In this document: piece by piece, positions 1 through 12,442 of the stretch
How positions within the stretch are numbered: the stretch's first letter is position 1
Layout: each line of letters starts with the position of its first letter
DNA from: Gammaproteobacteria bacterium
GTDB taxonomy: Bacteria; Pseudomonadota; Gammaproteobacteria; Steroidobacterales; JABDKV01
Assembly (NCBI GenBank): GCA_029862165.1
Contig: JAOTXU010000001.1
Span: forward strand, 1-64,000
Length of the DNA stretch: 64,000 nt
Direction: 5' to 3'
The notes under the pieces: generated by a model
Database searches by the model: none
The model's input: only the letters and a program-made list of their open reading frames with translations
What the model was told of the DNA's origin: nothing
Program-made: the position numbers and the translations under genes

Positions 1-660
1 ACACTGACCAGGTGACATTGGTGGCAAAGGGGTCGCCATATTGATCTTGGCCACTGGCCGTGAACTGCTGCGTCTCGCCCTCAGTCACCGTCGCAGATGA
101 GGGACCAATCGTTATCGAAGTCAGTTCGGGCGGGTCAGTCGCAGCGTTCACGGTTACCGAAGCATTTCCACTTATGCCGCTGTCGGTGGCGGTTACCGTG
201 AAAGGTCCACCTGCCGTGGTAGCGCTAAACAGACCATTACCATTGATCGTCCCGCCACCCGACACTGACCAAGCGACATTGGTGGCAAAGGGGTCGCCAT
301 ATTGATCTTGGCCACTGGCTGTAAACTGCTGCGTCTCGCCCTCAGTCACCGTCGCAGATGAGGGACCAATAGTTATCGAAGTCAGTTCAGGTGGGTCAGC
401 CGCAGCGTTTACGGTTACCGAAGCATTCCCACTTATGCCGCCGTCAGAGGCTGTTACCGTGAAAGGTCCACCTGCCGTGGTAGCGCTAAACAGACCATTA
501 CCATTGATCGTCCCACCGCCCGACACTGTCCAGCTAACATTGGTGGCAAAGGGGTCGCCATATTGATCTTGGCCACTGGCCGTGAACTGCTGCGTCTCGC
601 CCTCAGTCACCGTCGCAGATGAGGGACCAATATTTATCGAAGTCAGTTCGGGTGGGTCAG
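1..660 (-). repeat. Tandem 261-bp (87-residue) Ig-like repeats
   Basis: Near-identical 261-bp units follow each other. The anchor gtggcaaag recurs at 21, 282 and 543, exactly 261 bp apart, and a second anchor (gtcagttc) recurs at 120, 381 and 642. Each unit encodes one Ig-like group 2 domain. A fourth copy lies further upstream in the gene at about 1064-1312 (anchor at 1200), separated by an inserted discoidin domain. The array continues past the left edge. Confidence 0.9.
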
Positions 661-3600
661 TTTCGCCCGATCCATATACTTCAAATTCGAACAGAGAATA
701 TTCCCTTCTAGTACCGCGTTGCGTACCGTACATGCGAACATAGCGGCCACTGGCTGGTGAGAAAGTAATGTCATCTACGCCACCATTACCGTTGGGCTCA
801 GTAAATACCGTGGTCCAACTCAAAGCATCATCTGAGACCTGGATCTCATAGGTCTTGCCAAAAGCCGCGTGCCAATTGAGCACGACACGGCTTATCGCGT
901 ACACGCTGCCAAGATCCACATAGATCCATTGCGGATCGGAAACCTGGCTCGACCAACGCGTGCTAGCTACACCATCCACTGCATTGCTAGCGGTCAGTGA
1001 GGCGTTTTTATTCGATGACGATTGTGTCGGCTGGTTCAAAGCCAAATTCTGCGGTGTTGAGTCCGTAACCGTTACCGAAGCATTCCCACTTAGGCCGCCG
1101 TCAGAGGCTGTTACCGTGAAAGGCCCACCTGCCGTGGTAGCGCTAAACAGACCATTGCCATTGATCGTCCCACCGCCCGACACTGTCCAGGTGACATTGG
1201 TGGCAAAGGGGTCGCCATATTGATCTTGGCCACTGGCCGTGAACTGCTGCGTCTCGCCCTCAGACACCGTCGTAGATGAGGGACCAATAGTTATCGAAGT
1301 TAGTTCAGGTGGCGCCGGATACGATGCTCCGGGGCCGCTAAATGAAACTGAGTTTATGTCCAACAGGCCCGCCAACCCTGGTGTTCCAACAAACACGAAG
1401 AACAAATCATGCAGGCCATTAGGCGGAACAAAATTACTGGCAGCATCGATCCAATTACTTGCACCTCCGGAGTTTGGGATAGGGACAGTCTTGACGAGAG
1501 GGCCGTCTACGGAATCAAGCCGCAATTGAATTTCTGCCGTATTCGAATCAGAGGCGACTCGATAGCTCACACCGTCGATGCCAACTAGATCGCGGTTTTC
1601 GAAAACAATGAATGACTGAGTGTCGGTTGCGCGAATCGCATTGACGGACGCAAATTGATTATCAGTATTGGCAATTAGCTCAGTGCCACCAGATTCGTCA
1701 TTAAACTCCGCCGCGAATTGTTTTGGGAAGAGTTTGATAACTTTGAACGAAGCCAAATTGTCTTGGTCCGTATATCGCGCCTGCAACTGGTAATATAATT
1801 GATCTTCACCATTTGTGTTGTGGTCCGAGAAAAATTGGATTTGCCCCGTGCAATTTGAAATTAATGTTGAATCATGAGCATGTTCCAGGTGCCCAAGTGC
1901 GGATTGAACTTCAACCTCTGAACATTGAATCCCACCCCCAGAAATTGATCCGTCTTCTTCGTCAGTGACGCTGACTTCTACGTCAACGAACTCATTCCAT
2001 TCGAACAGAGAACCTTCCAGAGGGGCGACGAAGTCAACCTCGGCGATATTGTTGCCGGCGTGAATAGCAACATTGCCAAACGATTCGGCACCTAGAGGAT
2101 CGGAGACAACCAATTGTGCGTTGACAATTCCGGGTGTCTGGTAAGTATGTACTGCATCTGGCGTAAATGCGTCGTCTATTCCGTCTGACTCGAAATCCCA
2201 TCGATAGGAAATGGGGTCACCGTCTGGATCAAAACTACCGACGCTCGAGAAACTAACTTCTAATGGAAGCGAGCCACTCCGTGGTGTTGCCGTCATCGAA
2301 ACCACAGGGGAACGATTACCATGCTCTCCGACGAAATCTACGCGGTGAAGCGTTCCATTGCCAACATCTAGGGCGCAACAACCGGTGCCATATTCCAGTA
2401 CATACAGCTGATCATCGGGTCCAATCTCAAAGTCGATATAGCCACGCCCCGGTTCCGCCAGTTCTGTCCACTCTTCGTTTATTAGGAGTTGACCATTTTC
2501 ATCAAACTCTACAAACCAGACTCTACTGGTGTTGAAATCCCAATAGAAAAAGTGATTATCAAAAGACTCGGGAAGCCTGTTGGGATTCAGGTTTTGGTCG
2601 TCGAAATGATAAACGGGACCGGCCATGTATGATGCACGTGCTACTGTGATCCAGGCGCCTTCCGCTGGCGGAAGTAATCGAGGACCGGTATTCCAAATCG
2701 AATCGTTTGTTGGTGCGGCCGGGTCAAAGTAATAGTTCAGATAAGTATTCAGGTACGGGAGATTTGGGCCGATAAAGTGAGGCCATCCGAAATTACCAGA
2801 TTCTTTAGTAAGGTTTATCTCATCTTTTCCAGATGGTCCTTCGGGTCCGTCAAGGTTCGCATCCGGCCCAATATCTCCCCAGAATAACCAATTCGTGGCA
2901 GGATCAATGGAAAACTTATATGGGTTTCGCGCCCCCATAACATAAATCTCAGGGAGTCCTTGGCTCAATTCCGTAAACAAATTGCCGCTTGGGATTGAGT
3001 AGCCTCCGCCAGGCAATGGCCGAATACGTAGGATCTTGCCTCTTAGATCCATGGAATTCGCCGAAGACTTTTCAGCACTTTTACGATGGTCGGTTTCATC
3101 GAGCGGGGCATAGTTGGATGGAAACGTATCGTCGCCGGTCCCGATGTATAGGTTGCCGAAATTGTCGAATTCGAGATTACCGCCGTCGTGGTGCCCTTGT
3201 TGCCTATTTACCGGAACCTCCAAGAGAATGACTTCAGAACTGGGTTGCAACTGGTTCCCGAGCATAGTAAATCGTGAAAGCCGATTAACCGAGGGCGACG
3301 GGGGAGAGTAATATAGATAGACGAATTGATTTGAGGCAAAGCCGGGATCGAACGCTATGCCAATCAAACCGGCTTCGACACCGGTGTATACATTAAAAGT
3401 TGCTCCAACCACGGTATTCTGTGTTGTCGGAGAATAGACTAGAAGTTCACCGTATCGGTTAAGAATAAATATTCTGCCATCATCCGCGATTTCAAAATCC
3501 ACCGCGTTGGCCAAATCTGTGGCAATCGGTACTTTCTGAAAATCACTCGAACCTGATGGCGGGTGTGCATACAGATTCACGCTGCAGGAGACAAGAAGAA

Positions 3601-3670
3601 GCGTTGCGAAGACTTTGCAGGCGACGCGAATTTTTTCGATGAAATTGTATTCAGTAAGCGACGTAGGCAT
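1..3670 (-). CDS. Large exported PQQ/sugar-dehydrogenase-like protein with PKD, CBM-like, F5/8 C and Ig-like repeats (3' end outside window)
   Basis: Reading the minus strand from an ATG at 3670 gives an open frame of 1223 residues that leaves the window at base 1, so the C-terminus is missing. A purine-rich ribosome site (GGAAGAGG) precedes the ATG. Residues 1-36 look like a signal sequence, with a possible lipobox ending in C29. Residues about 40-440 resemble the soluble aldose sugar dehydrogenase/PQQ beta-propeller family. About 455-540 is a PKD-like domain, 650-780 resembles a CBM6-like carbohydrate-binding module, and 873-1000 is a discoidin (F5/8 type C) domain. Bacterial Ig-like group 2 domains follow and flank it. 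I infer a cell-surface or secreted protein that binds or oxidises glycans. The dehydrogenase activity is inferred only from fold-like sequence. It has its own promoter and no co-directional neighbour in the window. Confidence 0.8.
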   Translation of the reverse strand, partial: MPTSLTEYNFIEKIRVACKVFATLLLVSCSVNLYAHPPSGSSDFQKVPIATDLANAVDFEIADDGRIFILNRYGELLVYSPTTQNTVVGATFNVYTGVEAGLIGIAFDPGFASNQFVYLYYSPPSPSVNRLSRFTMLGNQLQPSSEVILLEVPVNRQQGHHDGGNLEFDNFGNLYIGTGDDTFPSNYAPLDETDHRKSAEKSSANSMDLRGKILRIRPLPGGGYSIPSGNLFTELSQGLPEIYVMGARNPYKFSIDPATNWLFWGDIGPDANLDGPEGPSGKDEINLTKESGNFGWPHFIGPNLPYLNTYLNYYFDPAAPTNDSIWNTGPRLLPPAEGAWITVARASYMAGPVYHFDDQNLNPNRLPESFDNHFFYWDFNTSRVWFVEFDENGQLLINEEWTELAEPGRGYIDFEIGPDDQLYVLEYGTGCCALDVGNGTLHRVDFVGEHGNRSPVVSMTATPRSGSLPLEVSFSSVGSFDPDGDPISYRWDFESDGIDDAFTPDAVHTYQTPGIVNAQLVVSDPLGAESFGNVAIHAGNNIAEVDFVAPLEGSLFEWNEFVDVEVSVTDEEDGSISGGGIQCSEVEVQSALGHLEHAHDSTLISNCTGQIQFFSDHNTNGEDQLYYQLQARYTDQDNLASFKVIKLFPKQFAAEFNDESGGTELIANTDNQFASVNAIRATDTQSFIVFENRDLVGIDGVSYRVASDSNTAEIQLRLDSVDGPLVKTVPIPNSGGASNWIDAASNFVPPNGLHDLFFVFVGTPGLAGLLDINSVSFSGPGASYPAPPELTSITIGPSSTTVSEGETQQFTASGQDQYGDPFATNVTWTVSGGGTINGNGLFSATTAGGPFTVTASDGGLSGNASVTVTDSTPQNLALNQPTQSSSNKNASLTASNAVDGVASTRWSSQVSDPQWIYVDLGSVYAISRVVLNWHAAFGKTYEIQVSDDALSWTTVFTEPNGNGGVDDITFSPASGRYVRMYGTQRGTRREYSLFEFEVYGSGETDPPELTSINIGPSSATVTEGETQQFTASGQDQYGDPFATNVSWTVSGGGTINGNGLFSATTAGGPFTVTASDGGISGNASVTVNAAADPPELTSITIGPSSATVTEGETQQFTASGQDQYGDPFATNVAWSVSGGGTINGNGLFSATTAGGPFTVTATDSGISGNASVTVNAATDPPELTSITIGPSSATVTEGETQQFTASGQDQYGDPFATNVTWSV
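1064..1312 (-). repeat. Separated copy of the 261-bp Ig-like repeat
   Basis: This copy matches the tandem array at 1-660 almost base for base. The distance between its anchor (1200) and the next (543) is 657 bp, which is one repeat (261) plus 396 bp. The 396 bp encode the 132-residue F5/8 type C domain, so that domain sits precisely between two repeat copies. Confidence 0.85.
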
Positions 3671-3697
3671 TTCGACCTCTTCCAGTGATCAAAACAT

Positions 3698-3748
3698 GGC
3701 TTGTCGGTGAGCCTTTACGTACTGGGCGTACGGTTGATGCCCTAGTAC
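3698..3748 (-). promoter_or_regulatory. Two tandem hairpins in the leader of the surface-protein gene
   Basis: In the 5' leader (read on the minus strand) a nine-pair stem with one bulged A (3719-3727 with 3739-3748, 11-nt loop) is followed by a four-pair stem (3710-3713 with 3698-3701). They lie 28-78 bp upstream of the ATG. The layout recalls a structured leader. I compared it by eye with the GEMM (cyclic-di-GMP-I) core and found only weak resemblance and no closing P1 strand, so no riboswitch class is assigned. Confidence 0.35.
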
Positions 3749-3829
3749 CTAATATATGCAATTTTTGGACCAAGTGTGCTTTCCTGTTGGGGCACAGCCA
3801 CTTGAGATAAGCCGGGACGGAATCAGTGT

Positions 3830-3858
3830 AAAGTATTTCGACAGTTGGTTATTGACAA
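3830..3858 (-). promoter_or_regulatory. Sigma-70-like promoter for the surface-protein gene
   Basis: On the minus strand TTGTCA (3858-3853) and TACTTT (3835-3830) are 17 bp apart. Transcription would start near 3823 and give a leader of about 150 nt containing the two hairpins. This is the best match in the 279-bp gap 3671-3949. I see no clear promoter for tadA in the same gap. Confidence 0.45.
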
Positions 3859-3925
3859 AGTGTGAAGAGTGACAAATCTTGATCAGTTCAGCTTGTTACT
3901 AGCATGTTGAAACTCGACACTATGA

Positions 3926-5827
<1,902 letters not shown>

Positions 5828-5909
5828 TGGTAGCTCCCTTGGATAGCCAGAACTCGAGGCTTCATTTATGATACCGGACGTTCCGGTAAGGCACCCGGGG
5901 CGGGAGTGT

Positions 5910-5999
<90 letters not shown>

Positions 6000-6176
6000 C
6001 ATATTTAGCGGATTCAAGCGGATAGGATTCGCTCAATAAGTGGCGTCGAGGATGCGAGTCCATTTAGGCTTTGGCCCACACCGCGCGTTAGCGATAACGT
6101 AATTCTGGATCACATAAGTAGTTACACACGAAAGTGACAATATTGCTTCAACTTGTGTCCGAAACGGTGCGACACA

Positions 6177-6917
6177 ATGGGTGACGCGGCCTTCAGTTGG
6201 GTATCGGCGACTACCACCCATCCGGGTAAAGTGCGCGAGGTCAACGAAGACGCCAGTCTCGCGCTTCCTGCGCGCGGCCTGTGGGTCGTGGCCGATGGTA
6301 TGGGTGGCCACGATGCCGGTGATGTAGCCAGCAGAATGATCGTGGAAAGCTTGGGAGATGTGGAGTCGCACGAAGACCCCGCCGATTTTCTTGATGAAGT
6401 TGAGGACCGGCTTCTCGACGTCAACATGAATCTTTATGAAACTGCCAACAACTCTGCGCTTATGCGCACGATTGGCAGCACCGTAGTCGCCTTGCTGGTG
6501 ATGGGGGGTCGGCACACGGTCATTGTGTGGGCAGGCGACAGCCGCGCGTACAGACTCAGAGCCGGGGAGCTGCAAAAACTTACCATCGATCACAGTCAGG
6601 TCGAAGTCATGGTCCAGATCGGTGAGTTGACCCGTGAAGAGGCCGAGGAGCACCCGCTCGCAAATGTGATTACGCGGGCAGTCGGTGGCACAGAAGACCT
6701 TTATCTGGACGTGGATCTGCGCGAGCTGGCCGATGGTGACCGGTATCTGTTATGCAGTGATGGCCTTTACAAAGATCTCAGCGACGAAGCAATGGCACGT
6801 TGTCTCGGTACAGGAGATTGTGAGGCGGCCTGTCAGGCTTTGCTGGACGAGGCCATGCAGGGTCAAGCGAACGACAATATTACGGTCGCCGTAATCGAAT
6901 TTAACAGGAAAAACTGA
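6177..6917 (+). CDS. PP2C-family Ser/Thr protein phosphatase
   Basis: A metal-dependent phosphatase of the bacterial PrpC/Stp type that removes phosphate from Ser/Thr of Hanks-kinase targets. From the ATG at 6177 it is 246 residues. The metal-binding motifs are all present: VREVNEDA near residues 19-26, ADGMGGH (39-45), GDSRAY, CSDGL and a final NDNITV. An in-frame TTG at 6153 would add eight residues; neither start has a strong ribosome site. One base separates its stop from the next small gene, so they form an operon. The only eukaryotic-like kinase in the window is at 43883-45169, so a functional pair is inference. Confidence 0.88.
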   Translation: MGDAAFSWVSATTTHPGKVREVNEDASLALPARGLWVVADGMGGHDAGDVASRMIVESLGDVESHEDPADFLDEVEDRLLDVNMNLYETANNSALMRTIGSTVVALLVMGGRHTVIVWAGDSRAYRLRAGELQKLTIDHSQVEVMVQIGELTREEAEEHPLANVITRAVGGTEDLYLDVDLRELADGDRYLLCSDGLYKDLSDEAMARCLGTGDCEAACQALLDEAMQGQANDNITVAVIEFNRKN

Positions 6918-6918
6918 T

Positions 6919-7179
6919 GTGACCAGCGAACTGGAAGACAGCGAGCAGGAAATCGCCAAAGCATTGAAGCAACTGGTGGATGATCACCAGCACGGGCGCT
7001 TATCGATGCCGGCGTACCGCAAGTTGCGCCACCGGCTGCTGCACATGGCCGCCAGCGGCAAAGAGACCGGGGTTGCGGGTGGCGACATACCCTCGGGCAA
7101 GCGACCCGGGGCAGTTGTTTGGATCGCCATCATTTCCATCATATTGTTGCTGGTATTGCTGGGCTTTTTATTGCGCTAG
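6919..7179 (+). CDS. Small tail-anchored membrane protein of unknown function
   Basis: 86 residues starting at GTG 6919, one base after the phosphatase stop. The N-terminal 40 residues are charged and predicted helical (acidic start, then SMPAYRKLRHRLL), a short linker follows, and the last 23 residues (about 62-84) are one hydrophobic helix ending in LLR. No signal peptide is seen, so it should be C-terminally anchored with its body in the cytoplasm. I do not recognise a family. The one-base joint suggests translational coupling and a role with the phosphatase, for example placing it at the membrane, which is inference. Confidence 0.7.
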   Translation: MTSELEDSEQEIAKALKQLVDDHQHGRLSMPAYRKLRHRLLHMAASGKETGVAGGDIPSGKRPGAVVWIAIISIILLLVLLGFLLR

Positions 7180-7265
7180 CCGGTTCGAGTTCCGGCGTAT
7201 CTATTTGCCACATAAGTCGACCGGCTCTGTGGCATACTGCGCCGGTCTAGGGCGTTGTGCGGACC

Positions 7266-7598
7266 ATGGCCGAAAAGAAACTCTACCGCATCACTTTCCA
7301 CAGTCAGGGCAAGATATACGAAATCTATGCCCGCAAAGTTACCGACGCTGGGTTGCTGGGATTCGTACAAGTCGAAGACCTGGTATTCGGCGAACGCGGC
7401 GGTCTGGTCGTAGATCCGTCCGAAGAACGCATACGCGACGAGTTTGCCGGTGTCAGCAAAACCTTTTTGCCCATGCAGACCGTGATCCGCATCGATCAGG
7501 TCGATCGTCAGGGTGTCAGCAAGATCAGCGACGGGGGCAGCAGCAACGTAAGCCAATTTCCAATGCCGGTTTTTCCATCCGGTGACGGTAAGAAATGA
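7266..7598 (+). CDS. DUF1820 family protein
   Basis: 110 residues. It matches the small gammaproteobacterial DUF1820 family by its core pattern: IYEIYARKV, then GFVQVEDLVFGE, VVDPSEER, and PMQTVIRIDQV. The function is not known. ATG 7266 is preferred over GTG 7257, because the family begins close to the first beta-strand. It lies 86 bp after the tail-anchored gene and 9 bp before the metallo-hydrolase. The family is usually a stand-alone cytosolic protein; nothing in the sequence indicates a membrane segment. Confidence 0.85.
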   Translation: MAEKKLYRITFHSQGKIYEIYARKVTDAGLLGFVQVEDLVFGERGGLVVDPSEERIRDEFAGVSKTFLPMQTVIRIDQVDRQGVSKISDGGSSNVSQFPMPVFPSGDGKK

Positions 7599-7607
7599 GT
7601 ACGGCAT

Positions 7608-8375
7608 TTGAAGCTGCGTTTTTCTTATCTAGGTAGCGGCAGCCGCGGTAACGCGGCGCTGATCGAAAGTGGCGATACCTGCGTCATGCTCGACTGCGGC
7701 TTTTCCGCCAAAGAAACCGAAAAACGCATACGTCGGCTGAAACGCCGGCCGGGCGACATTGCTGCCGTCGTTATCACACATGAACACGGCGACCATGTTG
7801 CAGGAGCCGTCCGTTTTGCCCGTCGTCACGACATCGAACTATGGATGACACCGGGAACATGCGCTGCACTGCGCGATGCACACCTGGCCAAACTGCGGTT
7901 GGTCAATTGTCATGAGACCTTTTCCATCGGTGATTTGCAGATCGAACCAACACCGGTCCCACACGATGCCCGCGAACCCTGTCAATATGTTTTCGGCAAC
8001 GGCGCACATCGCTTGGGGATTCTGACCGACACTGGACACATCAGTGCGCATATGCTCAAGGTGTATCAAGGCTGCGATGCCCTGGCGTTGGAATGCAATC
8101 ATGCGCCTGACATGCTTGCCGCCGGTCCTTATCCGGCGCACTTAAAGGAGCGCGTGGGTTGCAACTACGGGCATTTGAGCAACCAACAGGCTGCAGACAT
8201 GCTCGACAACATGGATTGCAGTTCCCTGACACAGATCGTCGGCGTGCACCTCAGCGAAAAAAACAATGAGCCTGAACTGGCGAGGGCGGCACTGGCCGGT
8301 GGCCTGGGTTGCGAGGCCAGTGAAGTACAAATAGCAGATCAACAAGACGGACTGGATTGGCGCGATGTCGGTTGA
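7608..8375 (+). CDS. MBL-fold metallo-hydrolase (YycJ/WalJ-like)
   Basis: 255 residues of metallo-beta-lactamase fold with the signature THEHGDH at 57-63 and further metal residues in LTDTGH and near the C-terminal VGVHLSEKN. Overall pattern and length fit the YycJ/WalJ group, for which nuclease activity has been proposed. The start is TTG 7608, because the nearby ATG at 7595 is in another frame and soon hits a stop. Its end overlaps the purL start by 11 bp, so it is co-translated with purL. Family is secure; substrate is unknown. Confidence 0.85.
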   Translation: MKLRFSYLGSGSRGNAALIESGDTCVMLDCGFSAKETEKRIRRLKRRPGDIAAVVITHEHGDHVAGAVRFARRHDIELWMTPGTCAALRDAHLAKLRLVNCHETFSIGDLQIEPTPVPHDAREPCQYVFGNGAHRLGILTDTGHISAHMLKVYQGCDALALECNHAPDMLAAGPYPAHLKERVGCNYGHLSNQQAADMLDNMDCSSLTQIVGVHLSEKNNEPELARAALAGGLGCEASEVQIADQQDGLDWRDVG

Positions 8376-11300
8376 CACCACCACACGTGAGGACAGTCTG
8401 ATGCTGTTGCTGCCGGGCGCGTCCGCCTTGTCGGATTTTCGACTGGCCAAAAAGCTGGAACAGATCCGGTCTGTAACATCGCATGTTGCGAGTCTTGATG
8501 CACGCTTTGTGCACCTCGTCGAAACAGAACGAGCGCTGCACTTGGAAGAAAGCGAACTGCTCGACCGACTGCTGCGTTATGGTCCTTCCGCCGGATACTG
8601 GATGGCGACCGGGCAATTGCTGGTCATCCCCAGGATCGGTACGATTTCACCGTGGTCGAGCAAGGCCACCGAAATCGCGCAAAATTGTGGTCTGGCCGCG
8701 TTGAGACGTATCGAACGCGGTGTCGAATACCGGCTGGAGTGCCATGATGGCCTGGGCGACGCCGAACTACAGTCGATCGCCCCGTTGTTACACGATCGCA
8801 TGACAGAAACCCTGTTGACCGATCGCAGCGAAGCGGCGGCCTTGTTTGCGGTGGCACCCCCGGCGCCCGTCGGGCTGATTCCGGTCGAGACACGCGGACG
8901 CGAGGCACTGGTGGCGGCCAATAACAGGCTGGGCCTGGCGTTATCAGTGCCTGAGATCGATTACCTATTCGAGTTTTATCTGCGCGCCGATCGCAATCCT
9001 TCCGAGGCGGAGTTGATGATGTTTGCGCAGGCCAACTCAGAACATTGTCGTCACAAGATTTTCAATGCTGACTGGGTCATAGACGGTGCCGAACAGGAAC
9101 ACTCCCTTTTTACAATGATCCGCAACACACACGCAAAATCGCCCGACGGCGTGTTGTCGGCCTATCGGGACAACGCAGCTGTCGTTAAGGGCGCGAGAGC
9201 TCGCCGCTTTTTCCCCAATCCTTATGACGGGCAATACGGCTTTCATGACGAAGCCGTGAACCTGCTGATGAAAGTGGAGACACATAATCATCCGACGGCT
9301 ATTTCACCGTTTGCCGGTGCCGCAACGGGTTCCGGTGGAGAGATACGGGATGAGTCGGCAACTGGGCGTGGCGCCAAGCCCAAGGCGGGTCTCACGGGTT
9401 TTAGTGTTTCGAATTTGCATATACCCGGTTTCCGGCACGGCTGGGAAAAAGATTACGGCCGGCCGTCACGAATTGTCTCAAGCCTGGACATCATGCTCGA
9501 CGGCCCGATCGGTGCGGCGTCGTTTAACAACGAGTTTGGCCGACCGGCACTGGCCGGTTATTTCAGAACCTATGAACAGAAAATTCCTAACAGCAATTAC
9601 GTACGCGGTTATCACAAACCCATTATGCTCGCTGGTGGTATGGGTAATGTGCGACCCGAGCATGTCGAAAAAGACGATTTACCCATTGATGCTCTGATCG
9701 TCGTGCTGGGTGGCCCGGCAATGTTGATCGGTGTCGGTGGTGGTGCGGCCTCGTCAATGTCCAGCGGTCAAAGCGATGAGCAATTGGATTTTGCCTCCGT
9801 ACAACGCGGCAATCCGGAGATGCAACGCCGCGCACAGGAAGTCATCGACGCTTGCTGGGCACAAGGCAACGAGAATCCCATTGTGTTGATTCACGATGTT
9901 GGTGCCGGTGGTTTATCCAATGCCGTACCGGAACTGCTGGATCACAGCGGGCTCGGCGGCCTGATCGAGTTGCGCGACATCCCCAATGCGGAACCGGGTA
10001 TGTCGCCGATGGGTATCTGGTGTAACGAAGCCCAGGAGCGCTATGTGCTGGCGATCCTGCCGGATAGACTCGGCGACTTCTCAGCTTTGTGTGCACGCGA
10101 GCGTTGCCCGTTTGCGGTAATCGGCGCCTCTACCGAATCACCGCATATGCAGGTCAACGATCGCTACTTCGACAATCTGCCTGTTGCCATGCCCATGCAG
10201 ACGTTGTTTGGCAATCCGCCGAAGATGCAACGCGAGGCGCAGCGTAAAACATCGCCCACGGACGATTTTGATGGCACCGATATCGATCTGGTCGATGCCT
10301 TGTGCCGCTTGTTGGTATTTCCGGCCGTTGCGGACAAACGCTTTCTGATCACGATTGGTGATAGAAGTGTTGGCGGCTTAACCGCGCGGGATCAAATGGT
10401 CGGTCCCTGGCAGGAACCGGTCAGCGACGTGGCCGTGACCCTATCCGGGTTCGAGGGCTATACCGGCGAGGCGATGGCCATCGGGGAACGCACACCGGTG
10501 GCCGTTTTAGATGCCGCCGCGTCTGGTCGGATGGCCGTGGGCGAGGCGATTACGAATATTGCCGCCGCTTCAATCACAAGGTTGTCCGACGTGCGGTTGT
10601 CCGCCAACTGGATGGCCGCGGCGGGTTTCGAAGGCGACGACGCAGATCTTTATGACACGGTGCGTGCTGTCGGTATGGAACTGTGCCCGGCATTAGGCAT
10701 CGCCATACCGGTGGGCAAGGATTCCTTGTCCATGCGTACCGCGTGGCAGGACGGGAGGGGCGAGCGTTGTGTTGCGGCGCCGGTGTCATTGATGGTCTCG
10801 GCCTTTGCACCGGTCAGCGATGTCCGCAAGACGCTGACACCACAGCTCAACACCGAACAGGACACCCTGTTGATTCTGATTGATTTAGGTGCCGGCCTCG
10901 ATCGTTTGGGTGGCTCATGCCTCGCGCAAGTCTACAGCCAGTTCGGTAACGAGACGCCCGATCTGGACGACCCGCAGCGCTTGCAAAGCCTGTTCGATGT
11001 CATCCAGTCACTGCGTGATGTGGATTTGGTGTTGGCCTATCACGATCGTTCCGATGGAGGTTTACTCACGACGATGTGCGAGATGGCTTTTGCCTCGCGC
11101 ACAGGACTGGTCATCGATCTGCCTGCCAGCGAAAGACCTGCCGCAACACTGTTCAGTGAAGAGTTGGGCGCGGTGATCCAGGTACGCACCAAAGATGAAT
11201 CCCGCGTAGCGGCACATTTACAACGCGCGGGGCTTACTGAATATAGCAGTGTGATTGGCGCGCCGGCACGCCACGATCGTATTGTTGTGACGATGGGAAC

Positions 11301-12315
11301 GACCAAGGTTATTGACGCCGATCGTGTCGACTTGCAGCGCACCTGGGCCGAGACCAGCTATCGCATGCAATCGTTACGCGATAACCCTGAGTGCGCGCAA
11401 GAAGAATACGACAGATTACTGGATCGACACGATCCGGGTCTCAATGCATATCTGACGTTTCATCCCGTCGAAGATATCGCCGCACCGTTCGTTGATTCCA
11501 AGCGCCCCGCAGTGGCCATCCTGCGAGAGCAGGGCGTCAATGGGCACGTGGAGATGGCTGCCGCATTCGAACGTGTCGGTTTCGAGAGCTGTGATGTGCA
11601 CATGAGTGACATCCTCAGTGGTCGCCGTTCATTAAGAGAATTTCGCGGCGTCGTCGCTTGTGGCGGTTTTTCTTATGGCGACGTATTGGGTGCCGGCGAA
11701 GGCTGGGCCAAATCAATACTGTTCAACGAGCGGGCGCGCAGGGAATTCAGCGATTTTTTCAAACGTGGCGACGCGTTCGCCTTAGGCGTGTGCAACGGTT
11801 GCCAGATGTTCGCAGCATTGCATGAGATAATCCCCGGCACCGAACACTGGCCAATGTTCGTGCGTAACCGCTCCGAGCAATTCGAGGCGCGGCTAAGCCT
11901 GGTGGAGATACAGGAATCCCCGTCGTTGTTTATGACCGGTATGGCAGGCTCCCGAATTCCCATCGTCGTCTCCCACGGGGAGGGCCGTGCCCGATACCGT
12001 AATTTCTCCCACACCGCTACGAACCCGGATTTAACTGGCGGAACGGCCTCCGTAGGAGCGGCATCCTCTGTGGATTCGGCGGTCATGCGCTATGTGAATA
12101 ACGACGGTCAACCTACTGATAAATATCCAGAAAATCCCAACGGCTCACCCGAAGGCCGGACCGGCTTCACCAACAGCGACGGCCGTATCACCATCATGAT
12201 GCCGCACCCTGAACGCGTCTTCCGCACCGCCCAGATGTCCTGGCACCCACCCGACTGGCACGAAGACAGTCCCTGGCTTCGCATGTTCCGCAACGCACGT
12301 ACCTGGATCGGCTAA
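8365..12315 (+). CDS. purL: Phosphoribosylformylglycinamidine synthase (single-chain PurL)
   Basis: Fourth step of purine synthesis: FGAR plus glutamine plus ATP to FGAM. At 1316 residues it is the large single-chain form of gamma- and betaproteobacteria. Visible parts are the PurS-like N-terminus, the linker with [16 protein letters not shown], two AIRS-like ATP-binding halves (for example [14 protein letters not shown] and [10 protein letters not shown]) and a C-terminal class I glutamine amidotransferase with nucleophile Cys in GVCNGCQMF and His-Glu in [11 protein letters not shown] 8365 overlaps the previous gene; ATG 8401 is an alternative that better matches the family N-terminus. A run of nine T follows at 12320 without an obvious strong stem. 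Confidence 0.97.
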   Translation: MSVDTTTREDSLMLLLPGASALSDFRLAKKLEQIRSVTSHVASLDARFVHLVETERALHLEESELLDRLLRYGPSAGYWMATGQLLVIPRIGTISPWSSKATEIAQNCGLAALRRIERGVEYRLECHDGLGDAELQSIAPLLHDRMTETLLTDRSEAAALFAVAPPAPVGLIPVETRGREALVAANNRLGLALSVPEIDYLFEFYLRADRNPSEAELMMFAQANSEHCRHKIFNADWVIDGAEQEHSLFTMIRNTHAKSPDGVLSAYRDNAAVVKGARARRFFPNPYDGQYGFHDEAVNLLMKVETHNHPTAISPFAGAATGSGGEIRDESATGRGAKPKAGLTGFSVSNLHIPGFRHGWEKDYGRPSRIVSSLDIMLDGPIGAASFNNEFGRPALAGYFRTYEQKIPNSNYVRGYHKPIMLAGGMGNVRPEHVEKDDLPIDALIVVLGGPAMLIGVGGGAASSMSSGQSDEQLDFASVQRGNPEMQRRAQEVIDACWAQGNENPIVLIHDVGAGGLSNAVPELLDHSGLGGLIELRDIPNAEPGMSPMGIWCNEAQERYVLAILPDRLGDFSALCARERCPFAVIGASTESPHMQVNDRYFDNLPVAMPMQTLFGNPPKMQREAQRKTSPTDDFDGTDIDLVDALCRLLVFPAVADKRFLITIGDRSVGGLTARDQMVGPWQEPVSDVAVTLSGFEGYTGEAMAIGERTPVAVLDAAASGRMAVGEAITNIAAASITRLSDVRLSANWMAAAGFEGDDADLYDTVRAVGMELCPALGIAIPVGKDSLSMRTAWQDGRGERCVAAPVSLMVSAFAPVSDVRKTLTPQLNTEQDTLLILIDLGAGLDRLGGSCLAQVYSQFGNETPDLDDPQRLQSLFDVIQSLRDVDLVLAYHDRSDGGLLTTMCEMAFASRTGLVIDLPASERPAATLFSEELGAVIQVRTKDESRVAAHLQRAGLTEYSSVIGAPARHDRIVVTMGTTKVIDADRVDLQRTWAETSYRMQSLRDNPECAQEEYDRLLDRHDPGLNAYLTFHPVEDIAAPFVDSKRPAVAILREQGVNGHVEMAAAFERVGFESCDVHMSDILSGRRSLREFRGVVACGGFSYGDVLGAGEGWAKSILFNERARREFSDFFKRGDAFALGVCNGCQMFAALHEIIPGTEHWPMFVRNRSEQFEARLSLVEIQESPSLFMTGMAGSRIPIVVSHGEGRARYRNFSHTATNPDLTGGTASVGAASSVDSAVMRYVNNDGQPTDKYPENPNGSPEGRTGFTNSDGRITIMMPHPERVFRTAQMSWHPPDWHEDSPWLRMFRNARTWIG

Positions 12316-12442
12316 ACAGTTTTTTTTTGTGCCTGGGCGTACATTGACTCGCAGTGGGGCAGGGGCGTACCTTCCTACGTCCATTCGTTTGGTTCATTTG
12401 CGCCGGGCGATCGTTTCCAGTCTTAAATAATGGGGGAAGACA

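Noticed and set aside
60-1529. Plus-strand reading frames in the repeat region
   Set aside because: They are antisense frames of the minus-strand repeat protein, whose translation gives coherent Ig-like and discoidin domains.
3698-3748. GEMM (cyclic-di-GMP-I) riboswitch in the surface-protein leader
   Set aside because: Only short stretches resemble the conserved core; the 3' closing strand and the ggttgcc-type partner were not found.
12316-12328. Intrinsic terminator after purL
   Set aside because: A run of nine T is present but no stable stem precedes it.
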